Assembly (NCBI GenBank): GCA_016928305.1
Contig: JAFGKY010000089.1
Coordinates: 1 to 64,000, forward strand
DNA length: 64,000 nt
Direction of reading: 5' to 3'
Source of the DNA: Bacteroidales bacterium
Lineage (GTDB): Bacteria > Bacteroidota > Bacteroidia > Bacteroidales > UBA10428
Position numbers and translations under genes: made by a program. Numbering within the stretch: position 1 is the stretch's first letter; every line of letters begins with the position of its first letter. Of the stretch, positions 1 to 8,630 are shown in pieces. The notes beneath the pieces were generated by a model. That model made no database searches, was not told where the DNA came from, and saw nothing but the letters and a program-made list of their open reading frames with translations.

Positions 1-84
1 AGGTGTTAGGTGTTAGGTGTTAGGTGTTAGGTGTTAGGTGTTAGGTGTTAGGTGTTAGGTGTTAGGTGTTAGGTGTTAGGTGTT
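1..84. repeat. Tandem heptamer array, (AGGTGTT)x12
   Basis: Twelve perfect head-to-tail copies of AGGTGTT run from the window edge to base 84, so the true left end lies outside the window. The array stops abruptly before a short non-coding stretch that leads into an orphan T9SS tail. It is the purest of several period-7 arrays in this window. Confidence 0.97.
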
Positions 85-141
85 CGGGCGAAAGCCGGCA
101 ACCCTCAATAAACACTTTTATTCTATCCGAATTTTACATAA

Positions 142-423
142 GTCTTTAAAAATGCCTGTTTACCCAGGAACTATCCCAATCCGTTCAGCAAATCCACGTA
201 TTTCGAATTTGATATATCTTACCCGGCCTTTGTGGAGTTAACCATTTATGATATGGTTGGCCATAAGCTCGAAACGTTGGTATCAGAAGAGCTTTCGGCC
301 GGTCAGCACCTGGAAAGGTGGGATGCCGCAAATTATGAAAGCGGGATCTATTTTTATCAATTAAGGATCAATAATTTCACGCAGCGGAATAAAATAATCT
401 TGAAAAAAGGAAGCGGAAAATAG
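142..423 (+). pseudogene. Orphan T9SS type A C-terminal sorting domain (gene remnant)
   Basis: The reading frame is open from base 142, after an in-frame TAA at 139-141, and reads NYPNPFSKST, then a beta-sandwich of the kind that ends T9SS cargo (ELTIYDMVGHKLETLV, GIYFYQLRINN, KIILKK). There is no ATG/GTG before the NYPNPF motif. The first possible start, a GTG at 232, cuts the domain in half. What remains is about 90 codons of C-terminal targeting domain with no signal peptide and no passenger. The left side is replaced by non-coding bases and a heptamer array. This is best read as the 3' remnant of a lost secreted-protein gene; an alternative is a frameshifted end of a gene that starts left of the window. 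Confidence 0.7.
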
Positions 424-424
424 T

Positions 425-450
425 GGGATGTAGTTTTGAAAACTACACCC
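425..450. terminator. Hairpin after the T9SS remnant
   Basis: TGTAGTTTT (429-437) pairs with AAAACTACA (439-447), and GGG/CCC at the ends extend the stem. It lies directly after the stop of the T9SS remnant. There is no U-run, so termination is only probable. Confidence 0.4.
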
Positions 451-464
451 AGTGTAGGTAAGGA

Positions 465-492
465 TTCACTGTTCACTGTTCACTGTTCACTC
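465..492. repeat. Tandem heptamer array, TTCACTG x4
   Basis: Four TTCACTG-type units (the last ends in C) stop 4 bp before the stop codon of the minus-strand gmhA gene. The lead-in AAGGATT is shared with the larger array at 16777-16838. Confidence 0.93.
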
Positions 493-496
493 TCCC

Positions 497-1114
497 CTAC
501 TCCTTCACCCGGGCATCGTATATATCACCCATGGAATAACTTTCGCCTTTCAATCTTTTAATAAGTACCTGTTTTACAGCATGGAAGATAATGACGTGGA
601 TATCTTCTGCAATTTCCATATCATTAATGGGCGCATGGATAACCAGATCGGCCAGTTCCCTGATTTTACCTCCTTTATAGCCGCACATGGCGACGGTTCT
701 GGCCCCGTTCCTGCTTGCATACTCCATGGCTTTAACGACGTTTGCCGAGTTTCCGCTGCCGGAAATACCAATCACCATATCATTTTTCCTCATAAAAGCT
801 TTCAGCTGCTCGACAAAAACTTCATCGTAACCAAGGTCATTTGAAATGGCTGTCATTCCGGATATATTATCACTCAGGCACATCACCCTGAAACGCTTGT
901 CAAGCCCATACGAGATACCTTTCAGAAAATCACCGGTTACATGCGAGGCCGTGGCCGCACTGCCACCATTGCCAAAAATGAATAGGGTATGTTCGTGCTC
1001 ACGCGCCTGAAGCAGTTGTTCAACGAAATTTTCAACAGCTTTTATATCAAGCTTGTTAAGTGTTTCCGAAACGCGGGAAAAATACGTATGAAATTCAGAA
1101 TTCTTCATCGGCAT
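497..1114 (-). CDS. gmhA: Sedoheptulose-7-phosphate isomerase (phosphoheptose isomerase, SIS domain)
   Basis: This cytosolic enzyme would convert D-sedoheptulose 7-phosphate to D-glycero-D-manno-heptose 7-phosphate, the first committed step of heptose synthesis for surface glycans. The 205 residues are one SIS domain, close to the roughly 190-residue GmhA size. The sugar-phosphate loops GNGGSA (48-53) and SGSGNSAN (118-125) are present, and AEDIHVIIFH (169-178) matches the family's C-terminal helix. It overlaps hddA by 20 bp and is the last gene of a three-gene heptose operon, which separates it from other SIS isomerases. The Met at residue 3 is an equally possible start. A heptamer array begins 4 bp past the stop. 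Confidence 0.9.
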   Translation of the reverse strand: MPMKNSEFHTYFSRVSETLNKLDIKAVENFVEQLLQAREHEHTLFIFGNGGSAATASHVTGDFLKGISYGLDKRFRVMCLSDNISGMTAISNDLGYDEVFVEQLKAFMRKNDMVIGISGSGNSANVVKAMEYASRNGARTVAMCGYKGGKIRELADLVIHAPINDMEIAEDIHVIIFHAVKQVLIKRLKGESYSMGDIYDARVKE

Positions 1115-2084
1115 AATAGATTAGTTTCGAGCCTTCACGGTCAAATGCAAAATCAAACTTTCTGAGAGGTTTCAGATGATCCGTCAGCTTCTGCTGTTTT
1201 TTCTCTTCGCAATAAAAGAGCATGAAACCGCCCCCGCCTGCACCCAGCAATTTACCTCCACCGGCACCACAGCTTAGACCGGACTGATAGATCTTTTCAA
1301 TTTCACTGTTGCTGATCTGCGAGGCAAGTTTTTGTTTCAAGATCCAGTTTTCATGCAATATCTTGCCGAAGTCTTCCAGTCTTTCTTTGTATAAGCTGTC
1401 CCGTAATTCCGACACCAGGTAAACCATTGATTTCAGTGTATGGAACTGCTCGGTCTGTGAAGCTTTTTGCTTTTGTTCCGTGAGAATATCAGAGGCCTTC
1501 CGCTGGTTACCCACGTAAAACATAACCAGGTTGCGCTGCAGCTGCTGATAAACCTCGTTCTTGATATACAGCGGGTCAACCCGCACACTTCCGTCGGGAT
1601 TGAAATAAATCACGTTCAGCCCTCCAAAAGCTGCGGCATACTGATCCTGTTTTCCAATCGGCTCACCCAGCTTTTCTATCTCGATTTCACAGGCTTCACG
1701 GGCCAAGGTTTCATGAGTTACATACTGACGCTTAACGGCATACAGGTTGTGTAACGTACCGACCGTAAACGATGATGATGATCCCATTCCTGTTCCCGCC
1801 GGAATATCAGCAATGGAGCTTATTTCAATTCCTCCCTGGACACCCGTTTTTAACATGACCTCCCTCAGCAGCGGATGTTTTAAATCTTCCAGTTTGCTCA
1901 CGGTTTCAGTCAGCGAATATTTCACACGTATCTGATCAGGGAAAAAGAATTTATGGGTGGATATATACATGTATTTGTTTATCGATGTGGAAAGCACGGC
2001 TCCCTGGTGGCGGGAATAAAAGGTCTCCATGTCGGAACCTCCGCCAACAAAGCTTATTCTGAAGGGTGTACGGGTTATGATCAT
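1095..2084 (-). CDS. hddA: D-glycero-alpha-D-manno-heptose 7-phosphate kinase (GHMP family)
   Basis: This kinase would phosphorylate heptose 7-phosphate at C1 to the 1,7-bisphosphate, the step that commits to the GDP-heptose rather than the ADP-heptose branch. Visible GHMP-kinase features are GGGSD (14-18), the ATP loop PAGTGMGSSSS (95-105) and the C-terminal glycine-rich motif 3 (GAGGGKLLGAGGGG). The length of 329 residues fits HddA. It overlaps the upstream fusion gene by 4 bp and gmhA by 20 bp, so the three are probably translationally coupled. GHMP kinases act on many sugars; the heptose assignment rests on the neighbours gmhA, gmhB and hddC. Confidence 0.88.
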   Translation of the reverse strand: MIITRTPFRISFVGGGSDMETFYSRHQGAVLSTSINKYMYISTHKFFFPDQIRVKYSLTETVSKLEDLKHPLLREVMLKTGVQGGIEISSIADIPAGTGMGSSSSFTVGTLHNLYAVKRQYVTHETLAREACEIEIEKLGEPIGKQDQYAAAFGGLNVIYFNPDGSVRVDPLYIKNEVYQQLQRNLVMFYVGNQRKASDILTEQKQKASQTEQFHTLKSMVYLVSELRDSLYKERLEDFGKILHENWILKQKLASQISNSEIEKIYQSGLSCGAGGGKLLGAGGGGFMLFYCEEKKQQKLTDHLKPLRKFDFAFDREGSKLIYYADEEF

Positions 2085-3970
2085 GCGCTGAATGGATTAA
2101 TCACAAGGTCAGCAAATTTACTCTCTTTTTCTATTAATTGATATTCATCGGTTTTTCTTTTTTCGATCAGGTGCTTTGCTTCCTGTTCTGTTCTGCCCCG
2201 CCACTGGTAATATTGAATAAAACGCTGGTAAAAGATCCCTTCGGGTATTTCCATGAAGATCTTATGATCGGAAATGTTGCACAATGATTCATGGCTGAGA
2301 GCGACTATTCCGTCTATAATAAGAATATCAGCATTTTTGATTGAATATGTCAATGGCTGTGATTGCCTTTCCGGATGATTGGAATAGGAAGAAACAACAA
2401 TTTCATCACCGGATAGTAAACGATTGATATCCGCTACCAGTTTATCAAGCTGAAACCTGTCATACACGTTTTGGCAGTTTTCACGCTGATTTTCGGGAAC
2501 GATCCAGTGATCGAGCTCTATCTTCCGTGTACTCAACCGCATTTCCCTGAATTTCAACTGCAGGTATGATGCCAGTGTACTTTTCCCTGAACGTGCATTA
2601 CCGGCAACCGAAATGACAAAGGGCTGTTTCTTTACCTGTGAGTATCTCTCAAACACTTTCTTAAAAAGTTCTTTATAGGGTTCATCAAGGATGAAATCCA
2701 CTGCTTCCTTCAGGTCCTCAAAAAAATAATCGGGCATGATGGTTGTTTTCTTTATGCCGTAACCAGTACGTACGCCAATGGTGACACAACCTGCATTGAT
2801 TCCGGCCTGTATATCCCGCTCCGAATCACCTATTATCATTGATCCCGAAAGGTCGATGTTAAAGTCCTCCGCAGCCCTTTTAAACATGCCCGTTTTCGGC
2901 TTGCGGCAGTCGCAGTTGATTTTATATACCGGATTTTCTTCAGGATATCCCTTATCGGGATGATGCGGGCAGTAATAAATGGCATCCAGCCATGCGCCCT
3001 TATCGCCAAGGTTGGTTTCCAGTTTTCTGTGTATGGTCTCCAGCTCGTCTATGGTGCAAAGGTTCCGGGCAATGGCAGACTGGTTGGTTACGACCACCGC
3101 CAGGTATCCCGATTGATTGACCCGCCGTATTGCTTTCGGAGTAAATTCGTACAATTCAAGATCTTCCGGCCGGCTGATGAAATTCTTTTCTTTGTTCAAC
3201 ACACCGTCACGATCAAAAAAGATAGCTTTCTTCTTGTTTGTATAGTCCGATCCGGCGATTTTACCCGATAGCCAGTCGGCATTCACCTGAAGAAATCGTT
3301 CAGGAGTGCCCATATCCTTCAGGTATTCGGACGTACGATAACCATACATGCGAATATCCTTATAAATTGCCGGGAATACCTGTCTCCCGAAATCCGCTTT
3401 CTTCCCTTTTTCAAGAAATTTTAAAATAACGGGACTGAAAACATAAACGCCTGCGTTGACCAGGTTATTATAGATAAATCCCGTTGGGTGCGGTTTCGGA
3501 TGAAAGGCCACGATCCTGCCGTCAGCATTCATTTCAACCAGGTCACTGTCAAAAGGGTGATCATTGGGATGAAGTACCAGCGTACATTCGCTTGCCTTAT
3601 CACGATGATAAGCGAGGAGGCGGTTTATATCCATATTTATCATTACATCACCATACAGTACAAGAAAATCATCCTGAATCCGGTTTTCGATTTCTTTGAT
3701 ACCTCCGACCGTTCCAAGCGGCTTTTTTTCTTCAAAATATGTTAGGGTAACATCCAGGGCCTTTCCGTCTCCCAAAGAATGCATTATCACATCCTTCAGG
3801 TAATTTACCAGAATGATGATATCATGAATGCCGTGTTTTTTCAGCAATGCAATCTGATGCTGAAGAAGAGGTCTGTCGCCGATCTTCAGCATTGACTTGG
3901 GGATTTCCGATGTGAATTCCGCCAGCCGGGTTCCTTTTCCTCCGGCCAGGATAACTGCCTGCATGGTCAT
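2081..3970 (-). CDS. Three-domain fusion: heptose-1-P guanylyltransferase (HddC-like), heptose bisphosphatase (GmhB-like), uridine-kinase-like P-loop kinase
   Basis: Residues 1-235 form a sugar nucleotidyltransferase: GGKGTR at 10-15, GTVGG at 86-90, GD at 107-108. Residues 247-425 form a HAD-IIIA phosphatase: DRDG at 253-256, TNQS at 295-298, zinc-loop residues Cys334, His336, Cys353 and Cys355, and GDSERD at 381-386. Residues 450-629 form a P-loop kinase: GNARSGKST at 457-465 and a hydrophobic Walker-B strand ending in IIDG at 551-554, resembling uridine kinase/phosphoribulokinase enzymes. The first two domains supply the last two steps of GDP-heptose synthesis (removal of the C7 phosphate, then GMP transfer). 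The third domain has no place in that four-step pathway; its substrate is unknown. First gene of the operon. Confidence 0.85.
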   Translation of the reverse strand: MTMQAVILAGGKGTRLAEFTSEIPKSMLKIGDRPLLQHQIALLKKHGIHDIIILVNYLKDVIMHSLGDGKALDVTLTYFEEKKPLGTVGGIKEIENRIQDDFLVLYGDVMINMDINRLLAYHRDKASECTLVLHPNDHPFDSDLVEMNADGRIVAFHPKPHPTGFIYNNLVNAGVYVFSPVILKFLEKGKKADFGRQVFPAIYKDIRMYGYRTSEYLKDMGTPERFLQVNADWLSGKIAGSDYTNKKKAIFFDRDGVLNKEKNFISRPEDLELYEFTPKAIRRVNQSGYLAVVVTNQSAIARNLCTIDELETIHRKLETNLGDKGAWLDAIYYCPHHPDKGYPEENPVYKINCDCRKPKTGMFKRAAEDFNIDLSGSMIIGDSERDIQAGINAGCVTIGVRTGYGIKKTTIMPDYFFEDLKEAVDFILDEPYKELFKKVFERYSQVKKQPFVISVAGNARSGKSTLASYLQLKFREMRLSTRKIELDHWIVPENQRENCQNVYDRFQLDKLVADINRLLSGDEIVVSSYSNHPERQSQPLTYSIKNADILIIDGIVALSHESLCNISDHKIFMEIPEGIFYQRFIQYYQWRGRTEQEAKHLIEKRKTDEYQLIEKESKFADLVINPFSA

Positions 3971-4129
3971 TAGCTGATGATCTGCAAATGAACGAATTTT
4001 TTTCAGGATTACCTAATCCTTATCCTGCTGAAACGCTTCTTCACATACAAATAGGGATGTTTCGCCAAAATTCCATTCAACCGTAATGATAATTCAGGTA
4101 AATTCGGGTATTGTTTTTTTCTGAAACGT

Positions 4130-4276
4130 ATGTTGAGCAAATCAGACATAGAGTATTTAAAACGGGTGAATGATGTGCGAAAAGGATCGGGCCTTATGCT
4201 GGATCCGAATCAACTTGACAAGCATTCTTTTTTGTTAGCCTTAGCTGAAGCCAGACATGCCGGCTTAAGAAAATAA
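4130..4276 (+). CDS. Small hypothetical protein (48 aa)
   Basis: An ATG at 4130 opens 48 codons, beginning MLSKSDIEYLKRVNDVRKG and ending ARHAGLRK. It is hydrophilic, leucine- and charge-rich and predicted to be helical, with no signal peptide or membrane segment. I do not recognise the family. It could be a small protein or the remnant of a larger gene; the open minus-strand frame just after it suggests decay. Nothing beyond composition supports expression. Confidence 0.35.
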   Translation: MLSKSDIEYLKRVNDVRKGSGLMLDPNQLDKHSFLLALAEARHAGLRK

Positions 4277-4419
4277 GGATGAACTTCAGTTGTTACCCTG
4301 CATCCTGACTTCCCTACATAGATAAAGGCTTTGCTTCACCCTGCCTTTAAAAAACCCGGCCATTGGCTTCATCTTGTTAAAGTATTCCTCAAAAACTTCC
4401 TCGTCTGTTTCATAATACC

Positions 4420-4427
4420 TATCTTTG
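4420..4427 (+). promoter_or_regulatory. Candidate Bacteroidota -7 element for hflK-hflC
   Basis: TATCTTTG matches the Bacteroidota sigma consensus TAnnTTTG exactly. It lies 28 bp before the hflK start. The -33 element is weak (TTCC near 4397), so this is a plausible but unproven promoter. Confidence 0.35.
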
Positions 4428-4455
4428 TTAATACGTCAAACAAAAACATGATCAA

Positions 4456-5442
4456 ATGGCTAGTAATCAATCTGTTTATTTAAATTTACCTCCAATCATC
4501 AGAAAATTATTAAAGAATTGGAGAACGGTATTTATTTTATTGATTCTGTTCATTCTTACCTGGAGTTCCTTTTTCCAGATTGAACCCGAAGAGGTGGGAA
4601 TCATTACACGTTTCGGGAAATACGTCCGAAAGGCAGATCCGGGACTCAACCTTAAATTCCCTTTAATCGAAAAGGTTCAGAAGGTTGCCGTTGAACGCCA
4701 GCAGAAGCTGGAATTCGGTTTTCGGACAACCCACGGAGGGATACGTACGGACTACACGCGTGAAGGAGTGGAAGACGAGTCACTCATGCTGACAGGTGAT
4801 TTAAACCTTGCCGATGTTGAATGGGTTGTTCAGTACCGTATCAATGATCCATACAAATACCTGTTCAAGGTTAGAAACCCAGAAACCACACTGCGTGATA
4901 TTTCGGAAGCAACCGTTAGGCAGGTAGTGGGTGATCGTACCGTCAACGAGGTGTTAACGGTGGGGCGAACCGAGATTGCCAAAGCCATTGAAGAAAAGAT
5001 GCAGACGCTTTGCTCCGAGTACTCACTGGGCGTGAAAATCGATCAGGTTGTATTACAGGATGTCAATCCGCCTGAACAGGTAAAGGCAGCATTCAACGCT
5101 GTAAATGAAGCCCAGCAGGAAAAAGAAACCCTGATCAACCAGGCCAAATCGGAATACAATAAAGTAATTCCCAAAGCCAGCGGGCAGGCAAAAGAAACCA
5201 TACAAAAGGCAGAGGGGTATGCAACTGAACGTGTCAACAATGCAAAGGGTGAGGTAGCCCGGTTCAACGCATTGTATTTAGAATATATTAAAGCCCCTGA
5301 AGTTACGAAACGTCGTATTTACCTCGAAACCATGTCGAATGTTATTCCCAAACTGGGCTATAAGATCATTACCGACCAGGAAGGGAATAATGTAATTCCA
5401 TTATTACAGATGCAGATGCAGGAACAAGCTAAAAACAACTAG
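4456..5442 (+). CDS. hflK: SPFH-domain membrane protein HflK (FtsH modulator)
   Basis: HflK forms, with HflC, a large membrane cage around the FtsH protease and modulates its access to membrane substrates. The 328 residues have one N-terminal membrane anchor (about 20-40), followed by the SPFH/band-7 domain opening with EEVGIITRFGKYV and a coiled C-terminal helix rich in Ala, Gln and Glu (AQQEKETLINQAKSEYNKV). hflC follows after 3 bp, the classical hflKC arrangement. The Gly-rich N-terminal tail of proteobacterial HflK is absent. Confidence 0.9.
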   Translation: MASNQSVYLNLPPIIRKLLKNWRTVFILLILFILTWSSFFQIEPEEVGIITRFGKYVRKADPGLNLKFPLIEKVQKVAVERQQKLEFGFRTTHGGIRTDYTREGVEDESLMLTGDLNLADVEWVVQYRINDPYKYLFKVRNPETTLRDISEATVRQVVGDRTVNEVLTVGRTEIAKAIEEKMQTLCSEYSLGVKIDQVVLQDVNPPEQVKAAFNAVNEAQQEKETLINQAKSEYNKVIPKASGQAKETIQKAEGYATERVNNAKGEVARFNALYLEYIKAPEVTKRRIYLETMSNVIPKLGYKIITDQEGNNVIPLLQMQMQEQAKNN

Positions 5443-5445
5443 ATC

Positions 5446-6390
5446 ATGAAAAATAAAAAAGCCATACTATACCTGTCTTTACTTCTTGTGCTGTTCATTC
5501 TTTTGCTTTCCAGCACCTATATTGTCAGAGAAACAAACCAGGTGATCGTCACACAATTCGGGAAACCGGTCGGCAAAGTTAAGAACACGCCCGGTTTAAA
5601 ATTCAAAACTCCTTTTATCCAGAAAGCCAATTACTTTGAAAAGCGGTTTCTGGAATGGGATGGATCTCCGGATCAGGTGCCTACAAAAGACAAAAAGTAC
5701 ATTTTTGTCGATACCTATGCACGCTGGCAGATAACCGATCCGCTGCAATTTTTCAAACGCCTTACCGACGAACGTGGTGCACAAACCCGTCTTGATGATA
5801 TCCTGGACGGAGAAACACGCGACTATATTGCAGCTCATGACATTGAAGAGGCTGTTCGCACAAGCAACCGGCAACCTGTACTCGGTGATTCCATTAGCGA
5901 ATTGCTGGGAGATACACTGATGATGATTGAGGTTGGAAGGGAAAAAATTCAGAATATGATCAAAGAATCAGCGAATGCCAAAGCCTCCGACCTGGGTATT
6001 GTTATCCTCGATTTCCGGTTCAAAAGGATCAATTATATTGCAGATGTCAGGCAACAGGTATATGAGCGCATGAACAGTGAGCGGTTCCGCATTGCGGATA
6101 AATTCCGTTCCGAAGGACAGGGGGAAGCATCCCGGATCAATGGTGAAAAAGAACGGGATCTCAAGACGATTCAATCCGTGGCATTCAGAGATGCAGAGGA
6201 AATCAAAGGGAAGGCCGATGCAAAGGCAGCCGCCATATATGCTTCTGCTTACGACCGGTCGGCCGCAAGCAGGGACTTGTATGCCTTCCTGAAATCGCTG
6301 GAGACATTCGAAAAAACGTTTGATAATAAAACCTCCATCATTATTTCCACGGATAGTGAACTTTATAAATACCTGAAAAGTATGAAATAG
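5446..6390 (+). CDS. hflC: SPFH-domain membrane protein HflC (FtsH modulator)
   Basis: This is the partner of HflK in the FtsH-associated cage. The 314 residues carry an N-terminal membrane segment (about 6-26), then the SPFH domain starting VIVTQFGKPVGKVKNTPGL. Its helical region holds the HflC-typical motif ERFRIADKFRSEGQGEA, followed by an Ala/Lys-rich helix (KGKADAKAAAIYASAY). Length and gene order match HflC. It is coupled to hflK with a 3-bp gap, and a 14-bp inverted repeat follows. Confidence 0.9.
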   Translation: MKNKKAILYLSLLLVLFILLLSSTYIVRETNQVIVTQFGKPVGKVKNTPGLKFKTPFIQKANYFEKRFLEWDGSPDQVPTKDKKYIFVDTYARWQITDPLQFFKRLTDERGAQTRLDDILDGETRDYIAAHDIEEAVRTSNRQPVLGDSISELLGDTLMMIEVGREKIQNMIKESANAKASDLGIVILDFRFKRINYIADVRQQVYERMNSERFRIADKFRSEGQGEASRINGEKERDLKTIQSVAFRDAEEIKGKADAKAAAIYASAYDRSAASRDLYAFLKSLETFEKTFDNKTSIIISTDSELYKYLKSMK

Positions 6391-6421
6391 GCAATATCAT
6401 GAAAGGTTCAGGAGAAACAGC

Positions 6422-6474
6422 ATGAGAATGAGGAACTAAATCATTATCGGGCTTTGTTTTTTCCTCATTCTCAT
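6422..6474. terminator. Long inverted repeat between hflC and the convergent Nudix gene
   Basis: ATGAGAATGAGGAA (6422-6435) is the exact reverse complement of 6461-6474, with a 25-bp loop containing a T-run (GTTTTTT). It sits between two converging genes and could terminate both. Extra CATTCT units after the right arm give a short period-6 repeat. Confidence 0.5.
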
Positions 6475-6506
6475 TCTCATTCTCGCTCCGTTTTTGCCCT
6501 GCCCTT

Positions 6507-6974
6507 TCAGGGTGTCAAGAGTGTCGATTTCAATAATCCCAGCACATACCTGTCAACGGGGAAGCTAAGCTCTTCCTCCTGCAATGAGGCTATAACCGCC
6601 CACCGGAATGACTGGCTGCCGTTTACCAGGGACGGGAAATCGAAAGGTTTCCCGGATATTCTAAACCGGATGGGGTCTTTAAACCGGATGCGATAATAAA
6701 TGCTGATCAGCTGGTGATCGGGATAAAACAAGGCCTGCTGAAAAAAATGAGTGGTATAAAAATGCTCTATGATTTCCACTTCCTGCCCGAATTCCTCACA
6801 GGCCTCCCGCTTAATACAATCGGCAGGGCCTTCACCAAAGTGAAGACCGCCTCCGGGAAACTTGGTCATTTTTTGATCCAGCATAAACTCATCCGTTAGC
6901 AGTATTTCTTTCCTTTCATTAATGATCAAGCCGTAAACACGTATATTGAAATGCCGGATCTCCATGGAGCACAT
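6507..6974 (-). CDS. Nudix hydrolase
   Basis: The 155 residues contain the Nudix box: a glycine-rich lead (GGGLHFGEG), REACEEFG in the position of REUXEEXG, and following hydrophobics. This predicts cleavage of a nucleoside-diphosphate-X compound with Mg2+ bound by the box glutamates. Substrate specificity cannot be read from the sequence. It is a single-domain cytosolic protein, converging on hflC with a shared inverted repeat between them. The start ATG at 6974 lies 19 bp past the stop of the upstream 522-aa gene, so the two may be co-transcribed. Confidence 0.85.
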   Translation of the reverse strand: MCSMEIRHFNIRVYGLIINERKEILLTDEFMLDQKMTKFPGGGLHFGEGPADCIKREACEEFGQEVEIIEHFYTTHFFQQALFYPDHQLISIYYRIRFKDPIRFRISGKPFDFPSLVNGSQSFRWAVIASLQEEELSFPVDRYVLGLLKSTLLTP

Positions 6975-6993
6975 TGAATTATATTAAGGTTGT

Positions 6994-8562
6994 TCAGTAA
7001 TTGGCCGTTATTTTCAGGTAATAGTATTTCCTTCCTTTAAATGCAGGGATTATAACCGTTTCGCCCAGTGTATCATAATATCGCATTGGGACCGGATACA
7101 GAGCCTTTCTCTTCCAGCGCCATACTTCATACCTGGAAAGGACTCCGGATTCATTGATCCGGACAGCCGCCAGATACGATCTCCTGGGACTATTGAAGCT
7201 TTTTTGTTTTGCCCCTGGCCTCAGATTCTTAATATTATCGTTATACAAAATAGTTATTGCACTTTCATTTAACGAAGCAATAAGTGCATAAGAACAATAA
7301 TTTTCAATATAATCATCTATTGCACCTGTCTCGTGCACAAACCTGCGATAGTCTCCGACCTCATTTTCATACCGTATCAGTTGTCGTATATCAAAATCCT
7401 GTTGTTTAGGAATCACCTGCGTCCAGTATACATGACCTGTAGTATCAAAACAGGAAACGATCAGGTTATTATACGTATTATAGGTCTGTTCAAACAGTTG
7501 CTCGGCTATCAGGATTATATGTCCGTTTTTCCTCAGAACAAGATCGGTAAGCCTGTATTCTATCAGTTCCTCCTCAGCCATAATGGGTTCTTTGATATCC
7601 CTGAGGTGGGATAACAACTCATCGCTGAAAGCCTGTGACTGGTTGTAATAGACGATGCCGTCTACAGGATCAATCTTAAAGAAAAAGGTTCCTCCAACTC
7701 CTGCCCGGAAAAGCTCGGAATACAGCCCGGCACAAATAAGTTCACCCCGCTCATTTCCCAATATCATTACCCCCCGGATATAGCGGTTTTCAAGTATCAG
7801 GGGATACTCGCGGAATGCCTTACCTTCCTGTGTATACCTGTGTATGGTGTAACTGTTTTTAACATCCTGAAAAAGTGAAATAATGGATTCCCTTTTTGTC
7901 AGGCTGAGAATTGAAACATTGCCCTGCTCATCCACCAGGTAATAATTTTTCCTGGGACCCTGGCCGGAGAAATCAAAAAAGTCCTTTCGTTTCCATAACA
8001 GTTCCATCCCTTTATCGAAAACATAAAATTCATTATGCTGTATTTTTTCCCAGTTGAGTTTTATCCGGCAGGCAATCATTAATTTGGTCTCTTGCCTCGA
8101 AAGGGCAAAATAAATATCAGGCCAGTTTCCCTTGATGAACCTGACTGATGTTAGTTCAACAAATCCGGTTACCGGCAGAAGAGTTTCTTTATCGATCTCC
8201 TGGTAATAAAGAACCGATTCGGAAAACTTTCTTCGTGAGACGAACAGGTATAATGTACCATGAAAATGGACGACCGTGTCCAGATCATATGTCTTAAGAC
8301 CTTCGTATAGTTTAATGGGCTCATCCCTGATGAATTTCAGGTCTCCGTCAAGCTTTTCGAGGTAATATTGTCCGCTATGGTGTTTCAGAACATAATAGCT
8401 TCCCGTATCATGACCAATGATTTTGTGAACCGATGTGCCTCCCTGGTTAAAATCCGGTTTGCTGACTGAAACGGTAAATGGCTGGCATGTAACAATCTGC
8501 TGAGTGGCAACCCCGACCAGCAACAGTATCCATACTTTAACGAAAGTGTTCAGGGTGAACAT
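6994..8562 (-). CDS. Secreted protein of unknown function (522 aa)
   Basis: A signal peptide is visible at residues 1-26 (VWILLLVGVATQQIV then TCQP). The rest has repeating beta-strand segments with aromatic and charged alternation, compatible with a propeller-like fold, but no motif I can name. No T9SS tail and no lipobox were seen, so it is probably periplasmic or released. It lies between miaA and the Nudix gene, all on the minus strand; the context gives no clue to function. Confidence 0.75.
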   Translation of the reverse strand: MFTLNTFVKVWILLLVGVATQQIVTCQPFTVSVSKPDFNQGGTSVHKIIGHDTGSYYVLKHHSGQYYLEKLDGDLKFIRDEPIKLYEGLKTYDLDTVVHFHGTLYLFVSRRKFSESVLYYQEIDKETLLPVTGFVELTSVRFIKGNWPDIYFALSRQETKLMIACRIKLNWEKIQHNEFYVFDKGMELLWKRKDFFDFSGQGPRKNYYLVDEQGNVSILSLTKRESIISLFQDVKNSYTIHRYTQEGKAFREYPLILENRYIRGVMILGNERGELICAGLYSELFRAGVGGTFFFKIDPVDGIVYYNQSQAFSDELLSHLRDIKEPIMAEEELIEYRLTDLVLRKNGHIILIAEQLFEQTYNTYNNLIVSCFDTTGHVYWTQVIPKQQDFDIRQLIRYENEVGDYRRFVHETGAIDDYIENYCSYALIASLNESAITILYNDNIKNLRPGAKQKSFNSPRRSYLAAVRINESGVLSRYEVWRWKRKALYPVPMRYYDTLGETVIIPAFKGRKYYYLKITANY

Positions 8563-8630
8563 ATCATAAATTTATGATAAAAATAGCACATAATTGAATT
8601 CCATGGCTTTTTTGACCCTGCCCGCTTCAA

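Larger units (their letters stand above)
3971..4455. other. Divergent intergenic region with short ORFs and a promoter
   Basis: This 485-bp stretch lies between the heptose operon (minus) and hflK (plus). It holds a 48-codon plus-strand ORF (4130-4276), an open minus-strand frame at 4286-4435 that reads like protein but has no standard start, and a candidate promoter at 4420-4427. No RNA gene was recognised. Confidence 0.6.

Noticed and set aside
1-84. CRISPR array from the regular repeats
   Set aside because: Units are 7 bp head to tail with no spacers; no cas gene is present.
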